Shown: positions 1 to 8,473 of the stretch, piece by piece | Layout of the letters: each line of letters begins with the position of its first letter | Numbering within the stretch: position 1 is the first letter of the stretch | DNA from: Nocardioides marinisabuli | Lineage (GTDB): Bacteria > Actinomycetota > Actinomycetes > Propionibacteriales > Nocardioidaceae | Direction of reading: 5' to 3' | Assembly (NCBI RefSeq): GCF_013466785.1 | Contig: NZ_CP059163.1 | Coordinates: 1,674,001-1,738,000 of the forward strand | Length of the DNA: 64,000 bases | The notes under the pieces: model-generated | Seen by the model: the letters and a program-made list of their open reading frames with translations, nothing else | What the model was told of the DNA's origin: nothing | Databases searched by the model: none | Program-made: the position numbers and the translations under genes

Positions 1-1
1 C

Positions 2-544
2 AAGTCCTACTCCGAACGGCTCTTCAGCTACCAGCGCATCGACCGGCTCTCCCGCGACGCCGCCGACCGGGCGCTGTGCGCCCCGGCCGCCGAGGAGGAC
101 GCCGAGTTCACCGACGACGGCCTGGCCGCGATGTACGCCGCCACCGGCGGCTACCCCTACTTCATCCAGGCCTACGGCAAGGCGGTCTGGGACCACGCCC
201 CGCGCTCGCCCATCAGCGCCGACGACGTGGCCGTCGCGGCCCCCGAGGCCGAGCGCGAGCTGGCGGTGGGCTTCTTCGGCTCCCGCTACGAGCGCGCCAC
301 GCCGGGGGAGCGCGACTACCTCTGCGCGATGGCCGACGCGGCCGCCGACCGGGGCGAGGACCCGGTGGGCGCGGTGGCCACCGCCGACGTCGCCGCCGTG
401 CTCGGCAAGAAGCCCCAGTCGCTCTCGCCCGCCCGCGACGCGCTGCTCAAGAAGGGCCTGATCTACTCCGGCGAGCGCGGCCGGATCGCGTTCACCGTCC
501 CCCACTTCGGCCGCTACCTGCGCGACCACGCCGACCCGGCGTGA
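2..544 (+). CDS. C-terminal part of an AAA-type ATP-binding protein (5' end outside window)
   Basis: The reading frame is open from the first bases and ends with TGA at 542-544, so only the last ~180 residues are present. It opens with KSYSERLFSYQRIDRL and contains TGGYPYFIQAYGKAVWD, the lid and post-ATPase region seen in Orc1/Cdc6-like actinobacterial AAA ATPases. A winged-helix-like tail follows (DVAAVLGKKPQSLSPARDAL, then a KKGLIYSGERG wing). The Walker motifs must lie upstream and are not visible. Members probably act as DNA- or partner-binding ATPases in the cytoplasm, but no substrate can be named. An ATG at 131 is internal to the conserved region and is not the start. The 22-bp repeat array begins directly at the stop codon. 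Confidence 0.75.
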   Translation, partial: KSYSERLFSYQRIDRLSRDAADRALCAPAAEEDAEFTDDGLAAMYAATGGYPYFIQAYGKAVWDHAPRSPISADDVAVAAPEAERELAVGFFGSRYERATPGERDYLCAMADAAADRGEDPVGAVATADVAAVLGKKPQSLSPARDALLKKGLIYSGERGRIAFTVPHFGRYLRDHADPA

Positions 545-700
545 ATCTCGCGCCGACCCGGCGCAGATCTCGCACCGACCCGGCGCAAATCTCGCGCCGA
601 CCCGGCGCACACCTCCGTACCGGCTCAGGACGGCCCGCACTCGACCGCTCGGTGGTTCGAAACTGACCGGTCGGTGGTGCAGAAGTGACCGCTCGGCCGG
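544..700. repeat. 22-bp tandem repeat array 1 (two sub-types)
   Basis: CCGACCCGGCGCA starts at about 553, 575 and 597, a strict 22-bp period. A second sub-type follows in the same phase length: GACCGSTCGGTGG starts at 643, 665 and 687, again 22 bp apart. The array fills the whole gap between the ATPase stop and the next small gene. Related arrays lie at 4446-4533 and 15955-16197. There are no variable spacers, so this is not CRISPR. Its function is unknown. Confidence 0.8.
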
Positions 701-762
701 CCCCCACCCACGCACCCCTCGGGGGGAGTGGCGGGGTACGCCGCCGTGGCAGCGTCGGAGGC

Positions 763-1047
763 ATGAGCAGCCACGACCCCACGTCCGAGGCCATGGGCCC
801 CACCGACGACGCGCGGCGCCACGAGCCCGAGCGGGGCCCGGGCCTCGCCGACCAGGAGGCCGAGCCGACCGTGGCGCTGCAGCGGGTGCTGCGCAGCGTC
901 GGGGAGGAGCTTGCGGGACGCCCCGAGGAGGAGGTGCTGGCCGAGCTGCGGCGCCGGCTGCCCGAGGACTCCCGACCCCCGGAGGCCAACCTGCGCGCCG
1001 CGGCGACCGCGATCGCGGAGGGGCGGCACGAGGACGGCAGCCGCTGA
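763..1047 (+). CDS. Hypothetical small acidic/basic protein
   Basis: This 94-residue protein has no domain I recognise. It has a charged, probably disordered N-terminus (about residues 1-30) and a helical C-terminal half rich in Glu, Leu and Arg (VALQRVLRSVGEELAGR, EEVLAELRRRLPED), ending in a short polar tail. The ATG at 763 sits just after GGAGGC. An upstream in-frame ATG at 685 would add a low-complexity peptide read through repeat DNA, so I reject it. The glycerophosphodiesterase gene follows 40 nt downstream and may be cotranscribed. Confidence 0.55.
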   Translation: MSSHDPTSEAMGPTDDARRHEPERGPGLADQEAEPTVALQRVLRSVGEELAGRPEEEVLAELRRRLPEDSRPPEANLRAAATAIAEGRHEDGSR

Positions 1048-1087
1048 GGTGCTCGCCCGGGCGGGCGAGGTGCGCGATGATCGCCGC

Positions 1088-1879
1088 ATGAGGCCGCAGG
1101 TCCTTGCCCACCGCGGCGCCAGCCACGACCACGCCGAGCACACGCTGGGGGCCTACATCGCCGCGCTCGACGACGGCGCCCAGGGGCTCGAGTGCGACGT
1201 CCGGCTCACCGCCGACGGCCACCTGGTGTGCGTGCACGACCGCGACCTGCGGCGTACGGCGGCCACCCGCGGCACCGTGTCGACGATGGACCTCGCCGAC
1301 CTCTCCGAGCTCGACTTCGCCACCTGGAAGCACCCCTGGGCCGAGCTCGACGACGAGCGCCCCGACGTCGACGAGGAGCACGGCAAGGTGCTCACCCTGC
1401 GCAAGCTCTTCGAGGTCGCGGCCGACTACGACCGCCGCGTCGAGCTCGCGGTCGAGACCAAGCACCCCACCAGGTACGGCGGCCTGGTCGAGCAGCGCGT
1501 CGTCGAGCTGCTCTCCGACTTCGGCTGGACCGGGCCGGACAGCCCGGCCCGGGTGATGAGCTTCTCGTGGCAGGCGCTGCGCCGGGTACGCCGCCGCGCC
1601 CCCGACGTGCGGGTGGTCCAGCTCGTCGACCAGATGGGGGCCTGGCCGCTGGTGCGCCGCGGCGTGGGCCGCGACTGGATCCTCGGGCCCGGGGTGCAGG
1701 AGCTGCGCGAGCACCCGCGCACCGCCCGGCGGATCGCCGACAGCGGCCACGAGATCCACGTCTGGACCGTCAACACCCGCGCCGACCTCAAGCTGTGCCT
1801 GGAGCTGGGGGTCAGCGCGGTGATCAGCGACCGGCCGGCGTACGTGCTCGAGCTGCTCGACGACCTCGGGGTCCACTAG
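1088..1879 (+). CDS. Glycerophosphodiester phosphodiesterase family protein
   Basis: This 263-aa protein has the GDPD signature at its N-terminus: AHRGASHDHAEHT (substrate-phosphate His and Arg), then GLECDVRLTADGHLVCVHD, which supplies the metal-binding Glu/Asp and the second catalytic His. The C-terminal part, with HVWTVNTRADLKLCLELGV and ISDRPAYV, completes the TIM barrel. Family enzymes hydrolyse glycerophosphodiesters to glycerol-3-phosphate and an alcohol. No signal peptide is evident, so a cytoplasmic enzyme is likely. The ATG at 1088 is chosen because the HRGA motif must lie within about ten residues of the N-terminus. It is followed after 29 nt by the DUF5926 gene. Confidence 0.9.
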   Translation: MRPQVLAHRGASHDHAEHTLGAYIAALDDGAQGLECDVRLTADGHLVCVHDRDLRRTAATRGTVSTMDLADLSELDFATWKHPWAELDDERPDVDEEHGKVLTLRKLFEVAADYDRRVELAVETKHPTRYGGLVEQRVVELLSDFGWTGPDSPARVMSFSWQALRRVRRRAPDVRVVQLVDQMGAWPLVRRGVGRDWILGPGVQELREHPRTARRIADSGHEIHVWTVNTRADLKLCLELGVSAVISDRPAYVLELLDDLGVH

Positions 1880-1908
1880 CCGCCCGCGCGCCCGGTAGGT
1901 TCACGCCC

Positions 1909-2871
1909 ATGGCGAAGAAGTCCCGCACCAAGGCCCGCGACCAGCGCACCACCGACTCCACCCCCGGCGAGGTCGGCCCGCGCCAGCCCTGCCCGTGCGG
2001 GTCGGGCAAGCGCTACAAGGCCTGCCACGGCGCCCCCGGCGGCGGCGCCGACGCGTTCGTGAACCGTCCCTTCGAGGGCCTGCCCTCCGAGTGCGACATC
2101 ATCGCGCTGCGCGAGCTGGTGCCGGCCGGCACTGCCCCGCTCACCCTCGCGTCCTCGGTCGAGGGCTCCGACCGCACCGTCACCCTGTGCTCGCTGCTGC
2201 CGATGGCGGCGCCGGCGATGGTGCGCGAGAGCGGCGAGATCTGGCTGGGCCTGCAGGTCCAGCACTCCTTCGGCGACCCCGCCCGCGACCTCGGCGCGGT
2301 GCTGACCAAGGCGCTCGCGGCCGCGGAAGCCGGCGAGACCGGCGTGGTGGGTCTCACCGACGCCCCCGGCCAGGGCCCGCGCCTGCAGGACCTGGTCACC
2401 GGCGACTCGCTCGACGTCACCGTGCACGAGGGCTTCGACTACTGGATCGCCGACGTCGAGGACAAGGACTCGATGGCCGGTGCCCTCGACCCGGCCAACG
2501 AGGCGGCCTACCCGACCGCCCGCCTGACCCAGGTCGAGGCGGCGTACTGGACCAACGTCGGCACCAAGGAGCACCTGCGCTGGGTGATGCCCGAGCCCGA
2601 GGACCAGCTCCTCGACGCGCTGGCCCGGCTGCACGCCTCCGGCAAGGACGACATCGCCCCCGGCTCGCGCCTGGTCGGCATGTTCCGCGCCCACGGCCTG
2701 CTGGCGCCGGTCTGGGACCTGCCGGTCGGCACCGGCCCGGAGGCCCTCGAGGACCCGGCCGCGCAGTTCGCCGCCGACCTGGCCGCCGCGCTGGCCGACG
2801 AGTCGCCGCTCACCGCCGAGGAGCGCTCGGCCCGCAACGGCCTGGCCAACCGCCAGGTCACCATCCGCTGA
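1909..2871 (+). CDS. DUF5926 family protein with N-terminal SEC-C zinc motif
   Basis: This 320-aa protein starts with a basic leader (MAKKSRTKARDQ), then the SEC-C zinc-binding motif PCPCGSGKRYKACHG at about residues 27-41 (the Cys-x-Cys...Cys-His set is intact), then a long acidic domain of the actinobacterial DUF5926 type. SEC-C modules also occur at the SecA C-terminus, but the remainder is unrelated to SecA. The biochemical function is unknown. The family is conserved in high-GC Gram-positives, which supports the taxonomic reading. The gene converges with the adenylate cyclase gene 16 nt away and no strong terminator is obvious between them. Confidence 0.85.
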   Translation: MAKKSRTKARDQRTTDSTPGEVGPRQPCPCGSGKRYKACHGAPGGGADAFVNRPFEGLPSECDIIALRELVPAGTAPLTLASSVEGSDRTVTLCSLLPMAAPAMVRESGEIWLGLQVQHSFGDPARDLGAVLTKALAAAEAGETGVVGLTDAPGQGPRLQDLVTGDSLDVTVHEGFDYWIADVEDKDSMAGALDPANEAAYPTARLTQVEAAYWTNVGTKEHLRWVMPEPEDQLLDALARLHASGKDDIAPGSRLVGMFRAHGLLAPVWDLPVGTGPEALEDPAAQFAADLAAALADESPLTAEERSARNGLANRQVTIR

Positions 2872-2887
2872 GCGCGGCCGAGCACCC

Positions 2888-3928
2888 CTAGGCGCGGCGC
2901 AGCACCCACGGCTGCAGCCGCGAGTAGCCCTTGACCGACGCCCGCTGCGGGCGCCGGAACGTGTACGACGCCTGCTCGCGCTCGGCCTCGAGCGCGGCCA
3001 GGTGCTCGTGCGCGCTGTCGTCCACGAGCACCGTGCCGGGCCGGGCCAGCGAGGTGAGCCGCGCCGCGATGTTGACGGTGGGGCCGAGCACGTCGCCCAG
3101 GCGCAGCACCACGTCGCCGTGGGCGATGCCGGCGCGGACCGCGGGGAACGCGTCGTCGGGGTCGGCGCCGCGACGCGTCATCTCGAGCGCGATCTCGGCG
3201 GCGGTGGCCACGTCGTCGGCCACCAGCAGCACCTCGTCGCCGATGTTCTTGATGACGCGGCCGCCGTGCTCGACCACGATGCTGCTCGAGACGTGCTCGA
3301 ACTCCTCGATCCAGGCCACCAGCTCGGCCTCGCGCAACGACTTCGACCGCGAGGTGAAGCCGACGATGTCGACGAAGCAGACCGCCTGCACGAGCACCGG
3401 CTCCCCGGGCCGACCGGCCTCGCCCGGCTGACCGCTCAGCGCCAGCAGCCGGCTCGACGCGCCGGCCAGGTGCCGCTTCCAGGCGTAGGCCTGCAGCTGC
3501 TCGACGCGCGGCAGCACCTCGGCGGTGAGGGCCGCCATCGCCTCCACCGGGTCGACGTCCGACTGGCCCGCCTCCCCGGCCCGCTCGGCGTGCTCGGCGG
3601 CGACCCGCGCCAGCAGCGTGGTCTGCCACTCCGCGAGGCGGGCGAAGGAGCGGCCCCAGGTGCGCACCAGCGCGGCCTGGGAGTCGTCGCCGAGGATGCC
3701 GAGGCCGGTCAGCTCGGCGCTGAGCCGCAGCGCCTCGACGTCGGCCTCGGTGAAGGCGACGTCGTCGTCGGCGGTCTCGGCGAAGCCCAGGAGCCGCCAC
3801 AGCTCACGGGCCAGCTCGAGGGGCACGCCCGCCCGGGCGCTGACCTCGCGCCGGGTCAGGTGCGGGGCGTGCCCCAGCAGCAGCTCCTCGACGCGGTCGG
3901 CCGAGACGCCGGGCTCCGACGCCTCCAC
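2888..3928 (-). CDS. Class III adenylate cyclase with N-terminal regulatory domain
   Basis: This 346-aa protein has two parts. Residues ~1-170 are a helical regulatory domain of the Rv1264/Ad_Cy_reg type. Residues ~180-345 form the class III cyclase domain. Visible catalytic features are the first metal Asp in FVDIVGFTSRS (~185), the adenine-contacting Lys and second metal Asp in IKNIGDEV (~227), and the transition-state Asn and Arg in GPTVNIAARL (~284). All are present, so it should be an active ATP-to-cAMP cyclase. In Mycobacterium Rv1264 the N-terminal domain senses pH; that role here is inference. The start is GTG at 3928. It lies 16 nt downstream of the cyclic-nucleotide-binding gene on the same strand, a likely sensor/effector operon. 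Confidence 0.9.
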   Translation of the reverse strand: MEASEPGVSADRVEELLLGHAPHLTRREVSARAGVPLELARELWRLLGFAETADDDVAFTEADVEALRLSAELTGLGILGDDSQAALVRTWGRSFARLAEWQTTLLARVAAEHAERAGEAGQSDVDPVEAMAALTAEVLPRVEQLQAYAWKRHLAGASSRLLALSGQPGEAGRPGEPVLVQAVCFVDIVGFTSRSKSLREAELVAWIEEFEHVSSSIVVEHGGRVIKNIGDEVLLVADDVATAAEIALEMTRRGADPDDAFPAVRAGIAHGDVVLRLGDVLGPTVNIAARLTSLARPGTVLVDDSAHEHLAALEAEREQASYTFRRPQRASVKGYSRLQPWVLRRA

Positions 3929-3944
3929 GCGACGTACCGCCGGC

Positions 3945-4334
3945 TCAGGGGTGCTTGGCGCGGTCGGCCTCGAACCGTTCGCGGGCGACGTTCTCGAGGG
4001 CCTCGCCGAAGCTGGGCATCTCGACGGCGAGGCGGTTGAGCGCCTCTGCGGTGAAGTGGATCAGCTCGAGCGGGCTGAGCGCGACCACGCTGGCGGTGCG
4101 CAGCGAGTGGTTGACGATCGCGGCCTCGCCCATGATGTCGCCGGGGCCGAGCTGGGCGATCTCCTCGCCGTGCTGACGGACCGACACGGAGCCCGACAAG
4201 ATGATGTAGGCCTTGTCGGCGCCGGTGCGCTCGGAGATGGGCGCCCACCCCTCGGGCAGCGTCACGCGGGTGCCGGCCGAGGAGATCTTGGCGATCTCCT
4301 CGGGTGTGAACGCGCTGAAGAACGAGCTGGCCAT
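3945..4334 (-). CDS. Cyclic nucleotide-binding domain protein
   Basis: This 129-aa protein is almost entirely one cNMP-binding beta-roll. AYIILSGSVSVRQHGEEIAQLGPGDIMGEAAIVNHSLRTASVVAL contains the phosphate-binding cassette (GEAAIVN...RTASV), with the Glu and Arg that hold the cyclic phosphate; a short C-helix (EALENVARERF) follows. There is no DNA-binding HTH, so it is not a Crp-type regulator but a stand-alone cAMP-binding module. The ATG at 4334 has AAAGG eight nt upstream; an in-frame ATG 69 nt further upstream lacks support. It precedes the adenylate cyclase gene in the same transcription unit and probably reads or buffers its product. Confidence 0.85.
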   Translation of the reverse strand: MASSFFSAFTPEEIAKISSAGTRVTLPEGWAPISERTGADKAYIILSGSVSVRQHGEEIAQLGPGDIMGEAAIVNHSLRTASVVALSPLELIHFTAEALNRLAVEMPSFGEALENVARERFEADRAKHP

Positions 4335-4445
4335 GGGGACGACCTTTCGGGGGTTCGGGGGTGCTCCCGCGGCGATCCTCGCGGACCGGTCACGGGCTGG
4401 CAAGCACCCGTCGGGCGGGTCACAGGGTCAGGAGGCGCCGCCGCG

Positions 4446-4533
4446 GGGGAACTGGCGCCGGCTCGGCGGGGAACTGGCGCCGGCTCGGCCGGGAAGTGGC
4501 GCCGGTTCGGCGGGGAACTGGCGCCGGGTCGGG
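4446..4533. repeat. 22-bp tandem repeat array 2
   Basis: Four head-to-tail units start at 4446, 4468, 4490 and 4512. Units 1 and 2 are identical and units 3 and 4 differ at a few bases. The core AACTGGCGCCGGCTCGGC, read on the other strand, aligns with the GCCGACCCGGCGC core of arrays 1 and 3. The array fills the 210-bp gap between the arginine deiminase stop and the start of the cNMP-binding gene. It might act as a boundary or terminator, but nothing in the sequence proves this. Confidence 0.85.
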
Positions 4534-4544
4534 GTACGGGCGGG

Positions 4545-5804
4545 TCAGAGCGGGTCGCGCACGATCGGGCAGCTCATGCAGCGCGGCCCGCCGCGGCCCG
4601 AGCCCAGCTCGGAGCCGGCGATCCGCACGACCTCGATGCCGGCCTCCTCGAGCCGGTCGTTGGTCTCGTCGTTGCGCTCGTAGGCCACGGCCACCCGCGG
4701 CGCGAGGGCCAGGGTGTTGTTGCCGTCGTCCCACTGCTCGCGCTCGGCGGTGACCGGATCGAGGCCGGTGTCGATGTGGTGCAGCTGGTCGATGCCCATC
4801 GCCTTGGCGGCCGCGACCAGGAACGGCTCGGCGCCGGAGACCTCCAGGCGCAGCGTCGACTCGTCGTCGGTGTCCTCGGCGAGGGTGACGGTGTAGGCCT
4901 GCAGCGAGTCGGCGACGTTGGGGTACATCACGACCTTGTCGACGTCGACCAGCGTGCAGATCGTGTCGAGGTGCATGGTGGCGCGCTCCTGGGTGATCGG
5001 CACCGCCAGGACCGTGCGCGCGAGGCCCGCGTGGAAGACCTGGCGCGCGAAGCGCTCGACGCCCGCGGGGGTGGTGCGCTCGCCGACGCCCACGGCGATG
5101 ACGCCGGGGGCCAGCAGCAGCACGTCGCCGCCCTCGACGTGCTCGGAGTGCCAGCCGTGGATCTTGCGGGTGCCGCGGAAGCGGGGGTGGTCGGTGTAGA
5201 TCAGCTCGGTCAGCTGGGTCTCGCGGGTGCGCGCGGGCATCGCCAGGGAGGTCACCGCCACCCGGTCGCGCACCCACACGCTGGAGTCGCGGGTGAAGAG
5301 CAGGTTGGGCAGCGGGTCGACCAGGAAGTCGTAGGGCGAGAGCAGCGAGGTCACCAGGCCGTGGCCGCCGCGCACCTCGTCGTTGCGGATGCCCGCGGTC
5401 AGGTACGACGTGAGCTCGTCGGGGCTGGCGTCGTGCAGGAAGCCGGCCAGGTAGCTGCGCAGCGTGTCGCCCAGGTGCAGCCCCGAGAGCGCCGCGGTGA
5501 CGGCGTGGTTGCGCGCCATCTGGTCCTGCAGCGTCTCGGTGAGCAGCTCGGTCAGGTAGAGCACCTCGACGTCGCGGGCGCGCAGCGCCTCGGCGAACGC
5601 GTCGTGCTCCTCCTGGGCGCGCGCCACCCACGGGATGCCGTCGAAGAGCAGGCGGTCGTTGTTGCGCGGGGTGAGCCGCTTGAGCTCGTTGCCGGGGCGG
5701 TGCAGCATCACCGTGCGCAGCCGGCCGACCTCGCTGTCGGCGCCGTGCTGGGGCTGGGCAGCGCTGTGGTCGGCGCTGTGGTCGGCGCTCGGGCTGGCAG
5801 TCAT
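4545..5804 (-). CDS. arcA: Arginine deiminase
   Basis: This 419-aa protein matches full-length ADI, which converts L-arginine to citrulline and ammonia. The guanidino-modifying signatures are intact: [19 protein letters not shown] (~220), the His in [15 protein letters not shown], and the C-terminal nucleophile in [13 protein letters not shown] (~408). The N-terminus is a short polar low-complexity stretch ([11 protein letters not shown]). I chose the ATG at 5804, with AGGG eight nt upstream, over a GTG nine nt earlier. No arcB, arcC or arcD lies nearby, so this is an isolated ADI rather than an arginine fermentation operon. It lies 34 nt downstream of the UPF0016 gene on the same strand, possibly the last gene of the larB-larC-UPF0016 unit. 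Confidence 0.95.
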   Translation of the reverse strand: MTASPSADHSADHSAAQPQHGADSEVGRLRTVMLHRPGNELKRLTPRNNDRLLFDGIPWVARAQEEHDAFAEALRARDVEVLYLTELLTETLQDQMARNHAVTAALSGLHLGDTLRSYLAGFLHDASPDELTSYLTAGIRNDEVRGGHGLVTSLLSPYDFLVDPLPNLLFTRDSSVWVRDRVAVTSLAMPARTRETQLTELIYTDHPRFRGTRKIHGWHSEHVEGGDVLLLAPGVIAVGVGERTTPAGVERFARQVFHAGLARTVLAVPITQERATMHLDTICTLVDVDKVVMYPNVADSLQAYTVTLAEDTDDESTLRLEVSGAEPFLVAAAKAMGIDQLHHIDTGLDPVTAEREQWDDGNNTLALAPRVAVAYERNDETNDRLEEAGIEVVRIAGSELGSGRGGPRCMSCPIVRDPL

Positions 5805-5838
5805 GGGCGACACCCTAGTGCCGCCGCCCGGGTGGGTG

Positions 5839-6450
5839 TCAGGCCAGCAGCTCGTACGTCGTCAGGGTGGCCAGGGCCAGGCAGACGGCGGCGCCGCCCC
5901 ACATCAGCACGTGCACCGGCACCCGCCGGGTCAGCGCCCGCCCGACGAGCACGGCCAGGGCGCTGACGCTCAGCAGCGCGGCGAGCGCGCCGACGAAGAC
6001 GGGGAGCACGGCGTCGAAGCGGGCCACCAGGGTGATCGTCAGCAGCTGCGACAGGTCGCCCCACTCGGCGGCGAAGAGCACCAGGAACGACGCGAGCACC
6101 GCGCGCCACCCGGTCGCCGGGGCCGCGCGCTCGAGGATCTCGGCGCCCTCGTCCTCGTCCTCCGCCTCGTGGCCGGCGCGGGCCTGGCGGGCCTCGCGCG
6201 CCAGCAGTGCGGCGCCGACGAGGAACATGGCCGCGGCCAGCCCCCGCACCAGGTCGTCGGGCAGGAACGAGACCGCGCGGCCCAGCAGCACCGCGACCCC
6301 GGTCTGCACGGTGAAGGCGAGGCCGACCCCGAGCCAGACCAGCAGCGGCCGGTAGCGGGTGCTGAGCACCAGCGTGGCCAGGAAGGTCTTGTCGGGCAGC
6401 TCGACCAGGAAGATCGTGCCGAAGGTGATGAGCAGGGCGCTCAGCTCCAC
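5839..6450 (-). CDS. TMEM165/GDT1 (UPF0016) family cation transporter
   Basis: This 203-aa integral membrane protein is built of two homologous three-helix halves. Each half carries a variant of the E-x-G-D-(K/R)-(T/S) signature: [17 protein letters not shown] in the first half and [17 protein letters not shown] in the second. An acidic loop ([11 protein letters not shown], ~95-105) separates the halves. Family members exchange Ca2+/Mn2+ for protons. It starts with GTG at 6450, ten nt after larC, so it is likely cotranscribed with the nickel-pincer cofactor genes. That neighbourhood raises the possibility of a divalent metal related to that pathway, which is inference only. Confidence 0.9.
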   Translation of the reverse strand: MELSALLITFGTIFLVELPDKTFLATLVLSTRYRPLLVWLGVGLAFTVQTGVAVLLGRAVSFLPDDLVRGLAAAMFLVGAALLAREARQARAGHEAEDEDEGAEILERAAPATGWRAVLASFLVLFAAEWGDLSQLLTITLVARFDAVLPVFVGALAALLSVSALAVLVGRALTRRVPVHVLMWGGAAVCLALATLTTYELLA

Positions 6451-6459
6451 GCTGTGTCC

Positions 6460-7683
6460 TCAGGGATCGGGGTGTCGCTCGTCGAGCAGGTCGTGGGCCA
6501 GCGCCTGCGCCTGCGCGAGGACCGCTCGCGCCGGGCGCCCCGTGGCCCGCGCCGCCGCGGCGACGTCGTCCCACTCGGGCTGGGCGGTGATCCTACGACC
6601 GGCGTGCTGCGCGACCTTGACCCGCACCCGGGTCCCGTCGACCTGCACCTCCACGACCTCCCGCGGCAGCGGGCGCTTGGTGACGGGGTGCTCGCGCAGG
6701 CCGATGGTGGTGGTCTCGGCGACGACCACCGCCCGCACCCGCTCGGCCAGCTCGGGGCGCACCAGCACCGACAGCGTGTGGGCGGGCCTGCCCTTCTTCA
6801 TCACGATCGGCGTCAGCCACGCGTCGGCCGCGCCTGCCTCGAGCAGCGCCGCCAGCACCCCGGGCCACAGCCGCGGGTCGAGGTCGTCGACGTTGGCCTC
6901 GACGACCAGCTCGGTGGAGGGGTCGGTGGCAGGGCCGGCGGAGGGCCCCGTGGGGACGCCGGGCCCGGTCAGCAGCCGGACGACGTTGGGATGGGTGGCG
7001 GGGTCGCGGCCGCCCGCGCCGACCCCCACGGCCTCGACGCCCATCGCGGGCTGCGGGCCCCAGGTGTCGGCGAGGCTGACCAGCAGGGCCGCACCGGTGG
7101 GGGTGCACAGCTCGGCGGGCGGCGCCCCGGTCGGGCCGGCGTACGACGGGACCCCGCGCAGCAGCTCGACGACCGCCGGCACCGGCACCGGCAGCGACCC
7201 GTGGGCGGCGCCGACGCGCCCCGAGCCGACCGCGACCGGGCTGACCACGACCGGGCCCTCGTGGCGCCGGCGCAGGTGGTCGAGCCCGGCGCAGACCCCG
7301 ACCACGTCGGCGATGGCGTCGAGCGCGCCGACCTCGTGGAAGGTCACGTCGTCGGGGGAGTGGCCGTGCACGGCGCCCTCGGCCGTGGCCAGCCGGGCGA
7401 AGACGCCCAGCGCGGCGACCCGCACCGGCTCGGCGAGGTCGGCGGCGACCAGCAGGCGGCGTACGTCGCGCCAGCTGCGGTGCGTGGTGGAGTCGGCGAC
7501 CTCGACGTGGCAGCGGGTGGCCGCCAGCCCGGCGCGCCGCACCTCCTCGACGCGCAGGGTGACCGGCTCGGGGGAGGCGGCCTCGACGGCGCCCCGGAGC
7601 ACCTCGAGCGGCACGCCCGCGAGCAGGGCGCCGAGCAGCATGTCGCCGCTGGCGCCGGCGGTGGCGTCGACCCAGGTGGTCAT
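6460..7683 (-). CDS. larC: Nickel pincer cofactor biosynthesis protein LarC
   Basis: This 407-aa protein is a full-length LarC, the CTP-dependent cyclometallase that inserts nickel into the pyridinium bis-thiocarboxylate pincer cofactor of lactate racemase. Diagnostic segments are the start MTTWVDATAGASGDMLLGAL, the internal DVTFHEVGALDAIADVVG, CTPTGAALL, the ELVVEANVDDLDP segment and the MKKGRPAHTLSVL segment. It appears in one piece with no frameshift. It overlaps larB by 4 nt (ATGA), showing translational coupling. Neither larA nor larE is in this window, so the client racemase must lie elsewhere or be another pincer enzyme. Confidence 0.95.
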   Translation of the reverse strand: MTTWVDATAGASGDMLLGALLAGVPLEVLRGAVEAASPEPVTLRVEEVRRAGLAATRCHVEVADSTTHRSWRDVRRLLVAADLAEPVRVAALGVFARLATAEGAVHGHSPDDVTFHEVGALDAIADVVGVCAGLDHLRRRHEGPVVVSPVAVGSGRVGAAHGSLPVPVPAVVELLRGVPSYAGPTGAPPAELCTPTGAALLVSLADTWGPQPAMGVEAVGVGAGGRDPATHPNVVRLLTGPGVPTGPSAGPATDPSTELVVEANVDDLDPRLWPGVLAALLEAGAADAWLTPIVMKKGRPAHTLSVLVRPELAERVRAVVVAETTTIGLREHPVTKRPLPREVVEVQVDGTRVRVKVAQHAGRRITAQPEWDDVAAAARATGRPARAVLAQAQALAHDLLDERHPDP

Positions 7684-8363
7684 CGGGCGCTCTGCCGGGC
7701 GATCCGGGCGGCGAGGACGCCGGCGCCGTAGCCGTTGTCGATGTTGACCACGCCGATGCCGGGGGCGCAGCTGTTGAGCATGCCGAGCAGTGCCGAGACC
7801 CCGCCGAGCGAGGCGCCGTAGCCGATGCTGGTGGGCACCGCGACCAGCGGCACGCCCACCAGGCCGCCCACGACCGAGGGCAGCGCGCCCTCCATGCCGG
7901 CCACGACCACGAGCGCGTCGGCCGCGGCCAGCTCGTCGCGCACCGCGAGCAGCCGGTGCAGCCCGGCGACGCCGACGTCGTCGATGCGCGCGACCCCGGC
8001 CCCGTGGGCGGCCACGCTCAGGGCCGCCTCGGCGGCCACCGGGGCGTCGGAGGTGCCGGCGGCGACGACCAGCACCCGGCCGCGCGGGGCCGGGGGCGGG
8101 CCGAGGGTCGCGGCGCGGGCCACCTCGTCGACGTGGGCGTCGGGCAGCTCGCCGGCCACCAGGTCGAGCGCCTCGGGGCCGAGCCGGGTCGCGAGCACCA
8201 TCCGGTCGGGGTGGCGCTCGTGCAGGGTGCGCAGCAGCGCGACCACCTGCTCGGGGCGCTTGCCCTGGCCCAGCACCACCTCCGGGTCGCCGGTGCGGGC
8301 GGCGCGGTCGACGTCGACGCGCGCGAAGCCCAGGTCGTGGGTGCGAGGATCGGTCGGGTCCAC
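7680..8363 (-). CDS. larB: Nickel pincer cofactor biosynthesis protein LarB
   Basis: This 227-aa protein is LarB, which carboxylates and hydrolyses nicotinic acid adenine dinucleotide in the first step of nickel-pincer cofactor synthesis. The PurE-like core is visible: VLVVAAGTSDAPVAAEA, a DVGVAGLHRLL turn, VVVAGMEGALPSVVGGLV and VAVPTSIGYGAS, ending in NIDNGYGAGVLAARIAR. The N-terminal GFARVDVDRAARTGDPEVV matches the family. It starts with GTG at 8363 and heads the likely operon larB-larC-UPF0016-arcA. The region to the divergent gene at 8474 would hold its promoter. Confidence 0.95.
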   Translation of the reverse strand: MDPTDPRTHDLGFARVDVDRAARTGDPEVVLGQGKRPEQVVALLRTLHERHPDRMVLATRLGPEALDLVAGELPDAHVDEVARAATLGPPPAPRGRVLVVAAGTSDAPVAAEAALSVAAHGAGVARIDDVGVAGLHRLLAVRDELAAADALVVVAGMEGALPSVVGGLVGVPLVAVPTSIGYGASLGGVSALLGMLNSCAPGIGVVNIDNGYGAGVLAARIARQSAR

Positions 8364-8473
8364 GGCGACGAACCTACTCGCCGGGGGCCCCGTCGTGTTG
8401 ATGCAGATTTCACGTACCCAGGTTTGCTTCGTGGGTCCGGGGGTAAGGACCTCGAGAGGAACGACACGAGGAC

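Noticed and set aside
544..700. Possible CRISPR-like array because of regular 22-bp spacing
   Set aside because: Units are contiguous with no unique spacers, the period is too short, and no cas gene is nearby.
3525..5966. Plus-strand open frame of ~810 codons over arginine deiminase
   Set aside because: It is an antisense shadow of arcA and its neighbours, compositionally biased and without domains.
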